Below the pieces are notes generated by a model. That model did no database searches. It was not told where the DNA came from and saw only the letters and a list, made by a program, of their open reading frames with translations. From Euphorbia lathyris (Eukaryota > Streptophyta > Magnoliopsida > Malpighiales > Euphorbiaceae), in NCBI RefSeq assembly GCF_963576675.1, contig NC_088914.1:16037001-16101000 (forward strand): a stretch of 64,000 bases of DNA, given 5' to 3'. Below are positions 9,699 through 20,534 of this stretch, in pieces; position 1 is the stretch's first letter, and each line of letters opens with the position of its first letter. Both the position numbers and the translations under genes were made by a program.

Positions 9699-11045
9699 TT
9701 ACATGAGCTGTTGATAATACTTCTTCAATGTTTGGATGTTCCAACTATTGTCGAAAACCAGCCCGTCTAAGGAGGCGATTCTGTAGGCCCCGTTGTGTAG
9801 GACCGTGTCAACCTTGTAGGGTCCTTCCCACGTCTGTCCTAGCTTTCCTTTGGCGAGCGGGGATTAAGCGGCAGCCGCATCTCGGAGCATAAGGTCCCTT
9901 ACTTGGAACGTGCGGGGTCGCACCCGTTTGTTGTGATACCGTGCCAAGTTTTGCTTATGGGCCGTGATGTGGAGCAGGGCATTAAGGCGTTCCTCCTCCA
10001 ATCGCTCGCCGGCCTCAGTAAGCTCCTCATCATTACTGGCCTTCTCGTAAGTGATTTGGCGAGGAGATCGAAGGATGACTTCGGAGGGTGCCATTGCTTT
10101 CGCTCCATAGGTTAGGAAGAAAGGAGTTCGCCCCGTGCCGGAGTGCGGGGTTGTGCGATACGACCATAACACCGCTGGGATATGGTCGGGCCATGCTTGC
10201 CCTTTGACAAAAAGGTGTGCTTTTATTCCTCACAGAATCGTTTGGTTGCTGACTTCAGTGAGTCCGTTACTCTGAGGGTGTGCAACCGATGTGTAGCGCC
10301 CCCTGATGCCCCATTCGAAGCAAAAGTCGCGGAACTGAACGCAGTCAAACTGTCGTCCGTTATCTATCATGAAAGAATGAGGGACTCCGAAGCGGTATAT
10401 TATTATTCGTTTGAGGAAGCTTATGACATTGTCAGCGGTTATCTTTGCGATGGCTTCTGCCTCAATCCATTTTGTGAAGTGATCGACCGTGACTACAATG
10501 AAACGCTTCTGTGCTAAGGCTAATGAAAAAGGGCCGAGCAGATCAACCCCCTATACGACGAAAGGCCAGGGTGTGATGATGCCCTTGAGTGGAGCCTCCG
10601 GCACATGATGTGTATTTACGTGCATCTGACATGCCTGGCATTTGCGCACTATTCGGGCTGCGTCTGAGTCCATGGTCTGCCAGTAAAGTCCCTGAAGCCA
10701 GGCCTTTTTCACAATGGATCGAGCACCCTGATGTGAGCTGCAGACTCCTTGGTGTATTTCTTTTAGACAGTAATCTCCTTCTTCCTCGGATATGCAACGC
10801 AACCAAGGCTGGCTGGATGACTTCCGATACAGGATGCCTTCATGCATCGCGTGCCGCTAGGATCGTCGAACCACGAGGGATGCTTGAGTCTTGTCTACCG
10901 GTAGGGCTCCATCCTCTAGATATCTGATTATATGACTCCTCCATCCGTTTGTTGCTGCATCGGCTGTGTCGATATGTAAGGAACATTGTGTGCTAATTGC
11001 TGGGGCAGCGGCGGTTTCTATAAGGGTATGCGGATCACTAGACTA
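9699..11045 (-). pseudogene. Integrase region of G1 pol (degenerate)
   Basis: The reading runs from the TAG at 11045-11043, just after the RNase H domain, to the stop at 9701-9699 after the tail WNIQTLKKYYQQ. Recognisable parts are the zinc-binding N-terminal region (around 10847-10600, with HQGARSI and RKCQACQMH), the catalytic core, and the C-terminal part (10172-9864, WSYRTTPHSGTGRTPFF to RDAAAA). Stops interrupt it, including a TAG where G2 has Trp in WGIDLLGPF, and the stop at about 9864. No chromodomain follows. Inactive. Confidence 0.85.
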
Positions 11046-12828
11046 TTCTCCCGCTGCGAGGGCAGCGATGCCATCTGCCTCTTCATTTTCTTCTCGCGGA
11101 ACGAGCTTTAGGGTGAATGTAACTCCCTTGCTTTTGAGATCCTCAAGCAGGGACTTGGTGAGCTCCAAGTAATGACACATCGTTGGGTCCTTTGCTTTGT
11201 AAGTGCCACTGATGTGGCTGACGACGAGCTTAGAGTCTGAGTACATTGTCAAGTGCCCTGTTACCATTGTCTTGGCTAGTCGGAGGGCCACGATCAGGGC
11301 CTCATACTCTGCTTGGTTGTTTGTGGTTGGAAAATCAAGTCGGATGGCGTATCGCAGGCGGAGGTCGTTAGGTCCCTGAATGGCGATGCCCGTGCCTGCC
11401 CGCCCCGGGCCATAAGATCCGTCCACACTCATAGTCCACTGGTCACTATTATGAGCTTTATCTCGGGAGAGGTCACCGGTTGATGACCCAGTAAACTCGA
11501 CGAGGAAATCTAAAAGCACTTGAGCTTCGATCGTAGTGCGGGGCTCAAAGCGTACATCAAACTGCGACAGTCGGACCAACCAGTTGGTAATGTGACCAGA
11601 AACCTCGAGCTTTTGGACTGCCTTCTTTGAGAGGGTAATTGGTCTTGACGACAATCGTATGCGCTTGGAAATACGACCGTAGGCGTTCGGATGCTTGTGT
11701 GATGGCGAACAGAGCCTTTTCAACCTCAGAGTACCGGATTTCTGCTCCCTTGAGCACCTTGCTTAAGAAATATATTGGATAGAGCTCAGTACCCTCGACT
11801 TGAGTGAGAACCACTGCCACGGTTTCGTCGGCTATGGTGAAGTATAACTAGATGTCTCGGCCCTGTTTTGGTACTGACAGCAGGGGTGGTGTGGCGAGGA
11901 AGGTTTTAATGGCGTTGAAAGCCGTCTGACAGTCCGTGGACCATTTGAAGGGATGCTCCTTTTTTATTGCTCTGTAAAAAGGGAGGCAATGTTGTGCCGA
12001 GCAGGAGATAAATCGCCCCAAGGTGATGATCCTCCCATTAAGTGTTTGAATGCCCTGTAGGTTGTGCGTTGCTTTCATTTCTAAGATTGCCTCGATCTTC
12101 GTGGGATTAGGTTCAATACCTTTCTCCGAAACTACGCAACCGAGGAACTTGCCCGAACGAATTCCTAAGAAGCACTTTTCCGGGTTGAGTTTGAGGTTGT
12201 ATTTTCGAAAATTTTTGAACACCTCTGCCAAGTCGCGCGGGTGATCACTTTCCTCCGTGCTCAAGATGACCATGTTGTCGATGTATACTTGTATCGTTTT
12301 GCCAATGAGGTGAGAAAACATCTTGTCTATCAGCCGCTGATAGGTGGCTCCTGCGTTTTTTAGGCCGAAAGGCATTACGTTATAACAATATGTGCCCTCA
12401 TGCATTATGAATGAGGTTTTTTCAGCGTCGGCTGGGTCCAGGGGTATTTGTTGGAAACCGGCTATGGCATCAAACTGGGATAGGATTTTGTGTCCTGCTG
12501 TTTGGTCGAGAAGCTGATCTATGTTAGGCAGCAGGTAAGAATCTTTGGGACACGCTTTATTAACATCGGTAAAGTCTACACACATGCGGTACTTCCCGCT
12601 GGCTTTCTTTACAAGTACAACATTAGAAAGCCAATCCGGATAGTGGACTTCGCGAATAAATTTTACAGCCAAAAGTTTATCGATCTCTGCTTTGACAGCT
12701 GCCTGCTTGTCCCTCGCTTGTACCCGCTTCTTCTGTTTCAGAGGCTCGACAGAAGGATCGATATTCAACTTGTGAGTTGCCTGCTCAGGTGAAACGCTAG
12801 GGATGTCTTCGGTGCACCAGTCGAACAC
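11046..12828 (-). pseudogene. Reverse transcriptase and RNase H of G1 pol
   Basis: RT occupies 12828-11848 as an open 326-codon stretch. It has VDFTDVNKACPKDSY, QFDAIAGFQQIPLD, PFGLKNAGATYQ and the palm motif YIDN, in which the second catalytic Asp of YIDD is replaced by Asn (codon 12276-12274). Thumb and connection follow (EPNPTKIEAIL, GRFISCSAQHCLPFY). A stop near 11847, inside what G2 reads as RDIHLYFTIADE, and a frame change near 11640 separate it from RNase H. RNase H spans about 11430-11046, with SVDGSYGPGRAGTGI, AEYEALIVALRLA and YSDSKLVVSHI. The frame ends at TAG 11045-11043. Confidence 0.9.
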
Positions 12829-15064
12829 GTCTGAGTGTTCGGTGAGGACGACCTTTATTTCATCGACCAGCTGGGGCTGCAGCTTAGTCCCGATCTTCAG
12901 TGTCTTGCTCTCCCCAACCGGGCAGTCTGCGACCGGCTCAATCGAAGTGGGATTGTACCCCCCTCATATCCATCAGACCGTCCTTAAGATAGAGTGTCGT
13001 CCGAGGTTGAGTTGCATGCCATTGCAGTTTCTTAGCCAAGATTCGGTCTCCATGGATGGTGATCTCACCGCTTTGATGTGGTAGGGTCAGGCACAAGTCG
13101 GAGATGTTAATCATAGCCTTCAGGCTAGCTAGCAGGGGTCTTCCGATGATAGCGTTGTAGGCTAAAGGGATGTCCACCACTACCCATTCGGTGGTGCTTT
13201 CTATCTCTTTACCGCCATCATCGAGGATCGTAGGGAGAGAGATGATCCCTTTGACAGGGACTTCTATCTCGGACAGTCCCACTAGGGGAAAGGTTCCTGC
13301 GCGGAGGGCAGTGTGTGTATTTTTCATGGCACGCAGCGCTGCCCAGGTCAGCAAATTGACTGAGCTTCCCGTGTCAACTAGCACCCGGTGCACCTTAAAG
13401 CTGGCTATGTTGACAGTGACAATGAGGGCCTCCGAGTGGCTGGTTCGGAGTGGTGGCTGTAGTGTCAGGGTCTGATCGGCTATCTTTCTCTTTCGGGAGG
13501 CCTCCGGGTGGGGGCAGAGCGCCAGTGCCCCTTCTCGTATGACATGAATCTCCCCGTGGAACCTCGATCTCTTCGGGTCCTCTGCTCGGCCAGCGTCACG
13601 CTGCTTCAGGCTTTGCTCTCTTTGCCTAAGGGGTCTTGGCGGGGCACCCTGCTGTGTGATGCGTTCGACTTCCTTCTGCAGTTGATAACAGTTCTCCGTG
13701 GAGTGTCCGGAGGACTTGTGGTATTTGCAGTATTCCTTTTTGATGCGGGTCTTCCCTTTGTCCGCTGGTAGGGTCAGGTGTGCGTATCTTCGAGCTGGGC
13801 TCTGAGTGACATAGTGCACCTCCTTTCCGCAGGACCAGTCACCCCTGCGATCTGAGTTTGCCGACTCTACTCGCGGAGGAAATGGAAAAGAGGCCTCCCT
13901 ACGGCTCCGTCCTCCGTCACGAGCATCCCCGGTCAGCTTGCCCTTCTCTTCTCTCTGGGAGTCTCCTCTAGCTTTGTCTTTTTCCGATTCCTCGTACCCT
14001 GCAGGCCGATCACAGTCATCGTACCGGACGAAGGTCTGTGCCATGGTCATGAGCTCTTTAAAAGATCGGGGCATCTTCCTAAAGCACTTCTGTTTAAGGG
14101 GCTCGCACGAGGTGCCCTTTGCGAGGGCATCGTGGGCCACTTCCAGATTGAGGCCTTTGACCTGAGAGGCCATGTGGTGGAACCTGGAGAGGAAATTTCA
14201 CAGCGGCTCGGTCGTCCGCTGTTTGAGTCCGTTGAGATCCGAGCTGATCTTCCTTACCTTCGCTGCCGCGGCGAACCTAGAGAGAAAAAGGTCCTTTAAG
14301 AGGTCGAATGAGTCGATGGACTCAGGGGCCAACCCTCGATACCACTCATGCGCACTCGCGGAAAGTGTGGTGGGGAAAACCTTGCACATGATGTTCTCGT
14401 CCTTGGAGTAGAGGTTGATGGTGCTCATAAAAGAGGCCATGTGATCATTTGGGTCTTCGGTTCCCGAATACTGGGACAAGTGCAGGGCCTTCCAGTCACG
14501 AGGGAACCTCGTTTCGATGATTCTCTGCACCAGCGGAGTTTTGCTGGAGGTGATGCTTCCCCCCATTACTCCCCCGAGCGCCCTTTTATCCAAAAAACAC
14601 TGGATCTTCTGCTTTAGTAGGTCCTCATCGCTGGCGGCTGCTGGTCCCCCGGACGTCGCGCCTCTTGCTCCTGGTGCAGCCGCGGTGGGTTCGTGTCGCC
14701 TGTCGATGAACACCTCCGGGGCCGCTGATCTGTCCGCAACCATGCCTGTTTGCTGTGGTGTCGCGGCCTCCTTGAGGTATTGCCAGATTTTAGCGTTCTC
14801 CTCCTGCAGGCTTTTTTGCTTCTCCATGACCTTCATTTGAGCCGCCGTATGAATGGCCTAAGTTGTCTGAAATCCTCGTATAGCGCTGAGGAGTTGCGAG
14901 GTATTATACGCTTCTTCCTCCTTGGGGTCTACTTCCTCCATCAGCGGAGCCAGGTTCCTAGGAGAGATTAGGGTGGACAGCGTGGGACGTGCTTTGCTGG
15001 TCATGGAACTGGTGGCTGCGACGTTTGGCACTCCGGTCGTAGTGGACTCAGTTGGTGTCTGCAT
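12829..15064 (-). pseudogene. Gag and aspartic protease of G1
   Basis: Gag starts MQTPTEST at 15064. A TAG (Gln in G2) falls after FQTT, near 14860, and a TGA after TTEPL at 14198. The retrotrans_gag-like part is 14836-14198 (ETRFPRDWKALHLSQY, AHEWYRGLAPESIDSFDLLK). From 14173 the frame continues through the basic linker and the zinc knuckle CKYHKSSGHSTENC to the protease VLVDTGSSVNLLT and AYNAIIGRPLL. A G-run expansion near 12965 then shifts the frame (DMRG to VQSHFD). Part of the G1 gag-pol that would have encoded capsid-like protein and protease. Confidence 0.88.
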
Positions 15065-15101
15065 CCTGCTGAAAACTTTAAAAATCACTTGTAGTCCATG
15101 C

Positions 15102-15114
15102 TCACCGCACCAAA
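15102..15114 (-). other. Putative primer binding site of G1
   Basis: Just inside the 5' LTR the minus strand reads TTTGGTGCGGTGAGC. The same 15 bases follow the 5' LTR of G2 (43472-43486). A PBS should begin TGG and pair with a tRNA 3' end, which this does. I could not assign the tRNA with certainty. Confidence 0.55.
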
Positions 15115-15414
15115 TAATTAGGGAATGTACTACAGTGATCCGGACAGCCTTCGGGGGTTCTCGTGGCTCTCGGTTATCGTCTCTGTGCGGGGAGCGGTCC
15201 CTGTGAACACTCTGACGATCAAGACAGTTAGATGTTCGAGATGATTACTAAAGGAAATAATCGAAGAGCTTAGAGGGTACTCGATTGAGTAGTGAGTGAG
15301 AATGTGTCTTTACCTTTCCTATGTTGGGGGTATTTATAGTGAGCTGAAATGACTTAGTGGGCCTTGCTTCTTAGGCCGTTGGGCCCTGTTTGGCCTTTGT
15401 GATATTCCGAATCA
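15115..15414 (-). repeat. 5' LTR of G1
   Basis: 300 bp, partner of 4603-4902, with a minus-strand TATAAATA at 15331-15338 that would start the genomic RNA. The U3 boundary is TGATTCGG, shared with the LTR start of G2. Confidence 0.92.
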
Positions 15415-15689
15415 ATATCTATTTCAAAACATATGGAGGCCGACTCTAGAGTGGGCTAAAGCAAATTAATTAATTTACCATTAAACATGTGAATAAAAAT
15501 TAATGAATTTGAAATGTGTTTGATGGTTGATTACTTAGTGAATAGATAACAATCTTGAAAGAATAATTTTATGTTGAGATGATTTTCGAAAATTTAGAGT
15601 TCAAAAGAAAATGATACTGAAATTTTATTAAAAATATTATCTTTTTACCTTTAATTTAACAGAAACTCCTTTTATCAAGAAATTAAACG

Positions 15690-16350
15690 TTCCATACTTG
15701 TTAGAAAGCCATACTCAAATCCTCCTAGAAAAAGTGTTACTGATCTCGAAAAAGCACATCAACCTAACGCCATCAAGATAAATTTTAAAGATGATGAATT
15801 ATATACTCTTTTGTCGACTGGTCGAGACAAGCCTTCTCAAGTGCCTTTTCTCTTAACTCATGAGGAAGAACTTCTTCTAATGAAACCTAATCTTCACAAT
15901 AACACACATGTTAAAAGCAAAAGTTGGTCTCGTCTTGCTAATGAAATAACCACAACTGCATGGTTCACCTGGGTGAATCGATTGAAACCAATCTATAAGA
16001 GAATATGGTGCAGTCTTGGAATCATTGAGTTGATTAAAATGTCCTAAATAGACCTCCAACAAATAAGAATATATTATATGCAGTTTTTGGCTTCTGGTTG
16101 CGTAACTGCAATGTTTTTCTATTTCCAACTGAACTGATGACTATTACCTTGAGGGATGTGTTTACGCTGATCGGATTGCCAGTGGTTGGTCCTGAGATAT
16201 CTTCCTTAGTTCGAAATGACCTTTTAGAATGCTTCAAAACTCAAAAGTTTATGGATTCAATGGTGTTTATCGAATATGTGGCTAATCATCCTCGAAATAA
16301 CAAATTGATTGATCATATCATCTTTATGTGGGTCAATGAGTTATTTTAAG
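15690..16350 (+). pseudogene. Plant mobile domain (PMD) protein remnant
   Basis: A first frame runs from about 15690 to 16047 and includes ELYTLLSTGRDKPSQVPF, then TWVNRLKPIYKRIWCSLGI and IELIKMS. After a frame change near 16040 the homology resumes as NILYAVFGFWLRNCNVF, LRDVFTLIGLPVVGPEI to FMWVNELF (stop at 16347-16349). These blocks match the plant mobile domain family, found both in MAIN/MAIL-type genes and in MULE- and gypsy-associated ORFs. The frame change marks it as a pseudogene. It begins about 280 bp beyond G1, outside the element. Confidence 0.6.
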
Positions 16351-16454
16351 CAAGTTTATAGGACTAACGATACAATTTGTAAGTTTAGGTGGTCAATCAA
16401 AACTTCTGAGACAAGTTCAGATGGCTCTTAATGTATTAAAATTAGTGACTACTC

Positions 16455-16830
16455 CTGGTGTTGGATCTCCGCCACTTCTGGATCAATTTTCGGTACTAGG
16501 TTAAGCGATCCATCCTAGTCCACTAGGGAGAGTAGAGTTGGGCATACGTCCTTCATGAAGGGACGCAGATGTCTCCAAAGAGGGGAACTCTATAGAATTT
16601 ATGGACTCGTAGATAGCTCATAGTGCGTGCCCATTACAGGGAGAGGTTTAAATACAATGAGATCCTCCGGGACAAAATACTAATGAATGCATTAACATGA
16701 CGCTTAAAAGAGGATAGACCCCTTCGATAGGAGTTGGCTGGTCAAGACTTGTGAAAAGTCTCGGCGCCACATGAGGTTTTAGCCTGGCTCAAACCTAGCC
16801 TTGTGACACGATGTCCATCATAGTCCAACA
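16455..16830 (+). repeat. Unnamed dispersed repeat R, copy 1
   Basis: Direct-orientation homology to 33664-34045. Shared blocks include TTAAGCGATCCA, CGTCCTTCAT, CATAGTGCGTGCCCATT, CCTCCGGGAC and TAGGAGTTGGCTGG, ending in TTTTAGCCTGGCT. No LTR, TIR or ORF recognised in it. Confidence 0.8.
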
Positions 16831-17372
16831 ATACCCAGCTCGACAAGCTAAGTGGATTTTCAGAATTAAAAGCAATTTTTTTTTTTTTGCATTTCTTGTT
16901 ATTTATAATTTTACCACTAGGCTGCATTTTTGTTATGTGTAAAACAATTTTAGAAAAGATTTTAGGATTCATTATTTTATGTTTTTATGTAATCCTTCTC
17001 CCCTTCAGAACTTATTGCAAATATCCTCTATTTCATCTTAAGAAATCTCAAAGTCCATCTTTCATCCTCAAATTCGAAAGTTTTACAGAGATATATATTG
17101 ACTAATGCTGATGTGTTACCAATTTCATTATTCTGATGCTTTTTAACTACTGAAATAGCCGGAATGACTTGATTGAGACAAAACTCAAAGTTGAATGATT
17201 TTATTGAAACAAATTGAAGTTGAATAACAATTTTAAGAGTTCAGTTAGCAATGATACATTTAACCCAAATTCTATACTTAAGATGAGTTATACCTTCACT
17301 ATGTTGGATTGTTATTTGGTTTAATTTGACTTGGAGCACTACTATATAACTTCTATGCTCACATATTACTTA
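16831..17372. other. AT-rich spacer, no gene seen
   Basis: Contains homopolymer T runs and short chance ORFs only. Confidence 0.6.
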
Positions 17373-17637
17373 CTCCCTCCGTTTCATAATAATTGTCGTT
17401 TTGAGGAACAAATTTTGTTTCAAATTATTTGACGTTTTACACTTTTCAATGAGTATTAAATGTGATTTTTTCAACTTTGTCCTCATATAATAAAAGGAAA
17501 AAAAAAATTGTAGAGAAATTTAAGCATTAATTGCAAGAGGGTAATAAGGTAATGTTTAACTACTTTTTAGGCTAATTAATGAGTTTCTTAATATTTGTGT
17601 AGAAACCTTAAAAGACAATTAAATGAAACAGGGGGAG
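17373..17637. mobile_element. Stowaway-type MITE (265 bp)
   Basis: The left end CTCCCTCCGTTTCATAATAA matches, in inverted orientation, the right end CTCCCCCTGTTTCAT. Both ends abut a TA dinucleotide (17371-17372 and 17638-17639). The CTCCCTCCGT terminus, TA duplication and size are diagnostic of Tc1/mariner-derived Stowaway elements. Non-coding. Confidence 0.9.
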
Positions 17638-17639
17638 TA

Positions 17640-18151
17640 TTTATCTGCCGTACAATTCATTTAAGGTAATTAATTAATTTATTTTTTGAAAATAAATAAA
17701 TTATTTACCTTATTAAAAAACCAGTAGTATATTTAAGTAAATAAATAAATAATTTATTATTCATTTTTTAACATAATGTACTGTTTAATCTCTTTATTAA
17801 AAAAACATATTATAAAGTTCATATCATTTGTTATTGCTGTCTATTTTTAACCGTTATATTCGGAATAAACATGCAGACAGAAAATAACAAAGTAATATGA
17901 TCATTTTGTATTGCAATATGACTGTCATGAAAACTAAAACATGTTTGGTTAAAAATCTAAAAAAAATAGACAAAATGATCAAAAGGTTAATCGTAGCAAA
18001 ATGTATGGATCTTATAATTTGTTTTTCAAAATAAAGGACTAAATATAAAAAGATAGAGACTAATAAATTATTTACCCTTTTAATAATAATAAGTTATATT
18101 GTCTCAATAAAATTATATTGGATTGTCAAAAGAAGAATAAACATTATGGTA
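17640..18151. other. AT-rich spacer, no gene seen
   Basis: Rich in TAATTAATTAATTTATTT-like low-complexity sequence. No coding signal. Confidence 0.6.
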
Positions 18152-18160
18152 TATATTTCA

Positions 18161-18727
18161 GGGATAAGGTGTAAAAATATCCTCAATATTGACGGCCAAA
18201 AACAATTTAACATTACCGTCTAAAATGATGTGATTTTACTTTTAGCGTTGGCAACAAAGAGCAAATTTACCTCTAACATTGACAAGTTTGATCAATTTGA
18301 GAAATAAAACTATCTTGTGAGTCATAATCTTGTCATCTAGACTTCACATGTACGTTATTTTATCACTCATTAGCAACAGATCACAAACATATGAAAAAAT
18401 TAAAAAATTATATTGTATTTTGTACAAGCTAGATAATAAAAATCTAAATAGTTTATCGAATTTAAAAATATTAACCTCCAATTCTATTATTAGATCATAC
18501 AAAATGTGATTTTTTTTAGAAACAACTTATATGCAAATGTACAAAATAAGAAACAAAATATCATTATTTTATAATGATGCCTGAAATTGACTCAACTTTC
18601 TAATGTTATCGGTAAAAATTTCTCTTAATTGATAACGTTATGGATAAAATTACCATTATTGATTATTAACGTTAACAATAAAATTACTCATGACTGTAAT
18701 ATTAATGATATTTTTACACTTTATCCC
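18161..18727. mobile_element. Foldback element, MULE-like MITE (567 bp)
   Basis: The ends are inverted copies: GGGATAAGGTGTAAAAATAT on the left and the complement of ATATTTTTACACTTTATCCC on the right, with the arms continuing inward. Flanks TATATTTCA (18152-18160) and TACATTTTA (18728-18736) agree at 7 of 9 positions, a decayed 9-bp duplication. Termini resemble those of the elements at 29527 and 30618. Confidence 0.7.
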
Positions 18728-18736
18728 TACATTTTA

Positions 18737-19060
18737 TTGTCTATTGTCAAATAGATAATGTTTTAGTTTGGGTTGCAATTACAAATTTTTGGCATTTTTT
18801 AAATAAATCAAAGTTTTGAATAATGGAAGAAATAATTTGACATTGACTTGTTTATCTTTTCCTCCCCTCATAATAACTTGTTTATCTTTTCCTCTTATCT
18901 CCATCTGTTCTTAGATTCTTCAGCTCTCTTATCTACAAAGAGATTTAGAGAGTGAGAGTTTAAGAATATTATCTCCATCAGCTTAAGTAGATACTGAGCC
19001 GCGAATGACGGTGGTGAGCCGCGAATGATGGTGGCAGTAAAAATGAACTAAATTATATTG
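18737..19060. other. AT-rich spacer, no gene seen
   Basis: Contains an imperfect duplication of TGAGCCGCGAATGA near 19000. Nothing else recognised. Confidence 0.5.
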
Positions 19061-19870
19061 GAAATAGAGAGAGACGTATTATTAGTACGATGAGAATCCA
19101 ATATATATAGACGCGTTTTAAAACCATCAGGTCTAAAGGGTTTGGATTGGACCAAAGCGGATAATATCTACATGGTATTGGATCAGAATGTTATAATTGG
19201 TATCAGAAGCGACCCTTCACGTACGATATGTAGTTTGGAGACGAACCAGTTAGAAGGTAATGGGCCTATAAGGATCCGGTCTGGAACGGATGGCGCTGGG
19301 GTAGAAGGCTAAGTAAGGAGCGGCCAACGGCAAATACAAGATTGATCTGTGGGGATGCCAATTTTACACATACATAAAAAAAAAAAACAATTTTACACAT
19401 GCATAAAAAACAATTTTTTGCTAAATTGAATTTATCCAATTTTTTTCTTACTATTATAAAACTTTTCAAAAATTAAGCTAAATTTGGATTATAAAAGTAA
19501 GATTGAGTCGTTTTGCACAAACTTAGAAAAATGTATAACCTATCATATATTAATCAACATGATTTTATAATCAAATATAAGTCAATGAGGTGATTAATCA
19601 TCTCAATCTTAATTTATCAGAAATAGGGGACTAAAACAATCCATATAACGACCAAGGGCCGAAACCATCCATGGTAAGGGTGGTTCGGCAGTCGTGGGGC
19701 TTAGGCCCCTCCCTGTCTCCGTCCATAGGAGGACCCCTAATGGATGGTGACGGGGGTATGAATGAACTGAATCCCACATCGTAAATTGAGATTAGGACAT
19801 TCATCCCACGTCGGAAATGGAGAGATACCTTAAAATCCAAAAGTTGGATTTGAGCCAAAACAGACAATAA
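19060..19870. mobile_element. Possible degenerate TRIM-like LTR fragment
   Basis: At 19199 TTGGTATCAGAAGC resembles a tRNA-Met primer site and follows LTR-like sequence containing GGAAATAGAGAGAG and TTTGGATTGGACCAAAGCGG. Near 19810 a related stretch (CCCACGTCGGAAATGGAGAG then GGATTTGAGCCAAAACAGAC) could be the second LTR. No ORF and no clear target duplication, so this is tentative. Confidence 0.35.
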
Positions 19871-19910
19871 TTATTATTTTTTATAAATATATTATTATTA
19901 TGTAATTTTA

Positions 19911-20421
19911 GCTTAATATATCATTTGCCTCCTGAACTTGTTCAAAAAGCTTAATTGACCCCCTGAATTTTCAAAGTGTCCCAATAGCCCCTTCAACTTG
20001 CATAAAATGTTCAGTTAGCCCTCTGAATTTGTAAAAAATGTAATCAATTGATCACTCGGTTGCAAAAAAAGTAAGTTAAATACGGAAGATGAATTCCACG
20101 TATCTTAGAATGTTATTACATAATTAAAAAATAGATTAAAAAGAAAGTTATTGCTTACTCAACTATAAAACTTATATTGTCTAATATTAGAACAATACAT
20201 CCCGATTTTGGTCGTTTTATTTTTTTTTAAGACACGTGAAATACATCTTCCGTATTTAACTTACTTTTTTGCAATCAATGATCAATTGATTACATTTTTT
20301 GCAAGTTCGGAGGATTAACTGAACATTTTATGCAAGTTAAAAGAACTATCGAGATACTTTGAAAATTCAGAAGACCAGTCGAGCTTTTTGGACGAGTTAA
20401 GGGGCAAATGAGGTATTAAGC
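19911..20421. mobile_element. Foldback (long inverted repeat) element, 511 bp
   Basis: The left arm from GCTTAATA... CATTTGCCTCCTGAACTTG is matched inversely by the right arm ending GGGGCAAATGAGGTATTAAG. The arms pair over roughly 200 bp each (for example AGTAAGTTAAATACGGAAGA on the left and its complement at 20247-20266). Target duplication not clear. Half of a related sequence lies at about 41149-41280. It ends 113 bp before the GDSL start codon. Confidence 0.75.
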
Positions 20422-20473
20422 CTTTAATTTTTATACTTTGATCCGCGGATTGCACGGCATGTGACTAGTTATT

Positions 20474-20481
20474 TATATAAA
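20474..20481 (+). promoter_or_regulatory. Candidate TATA box of the GDSL gene
   Basis: TATATAAA, 54 bases before the ATG at 20535, predicting a short 5' UTR. The region is AT-rich, so chance occurrence is possible. Confidence 0.45.
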
Positions 20482-20534
20482 AAATAATAATATACAAAAC
20501 AGTAGTAAAGTTGCAGATCTTTTTCTTGACTCTA

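Larger units (their letters stand above)
4603..15414 (-). mobile_element. Ty3/gypsy LTR retrotransposon, Tat-like (element G1), degenerate gag-pol plus antisense genes
   Basis: Complete element of 10.8 kb in minus orientation. Two 300-bp direct repeats (4603-4902 and 15115-15414) are flanked by the 5-bp target duplication ATATC (4598-4602 and 15415-15419). The LTRs start TGATTC and end CCCTAATTA. Order in element orientation: 5' LTR, putative primer site, gag, protease, RT, RNase H, integrase, a 123-bp tandem repeat array, two genes on the opposite strand, polypurine tract, 3' LTR. No chromodomain is visible. That, with the extra antisense ORFs and 3' tandem repeats, fits the Tat lineage. The LTRs differ at about 14 positions by eye (near 5 percent), so it is older than G2. 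The gag-pol carries several stops and is non-autonomous. Confidence 0.93.

Noticed and set aside
13170..14840. Several plus-strand ORFs of 75-107 codons
   Set aside because: Mirror frames of the minus-strand Gag and protease; no motifs.
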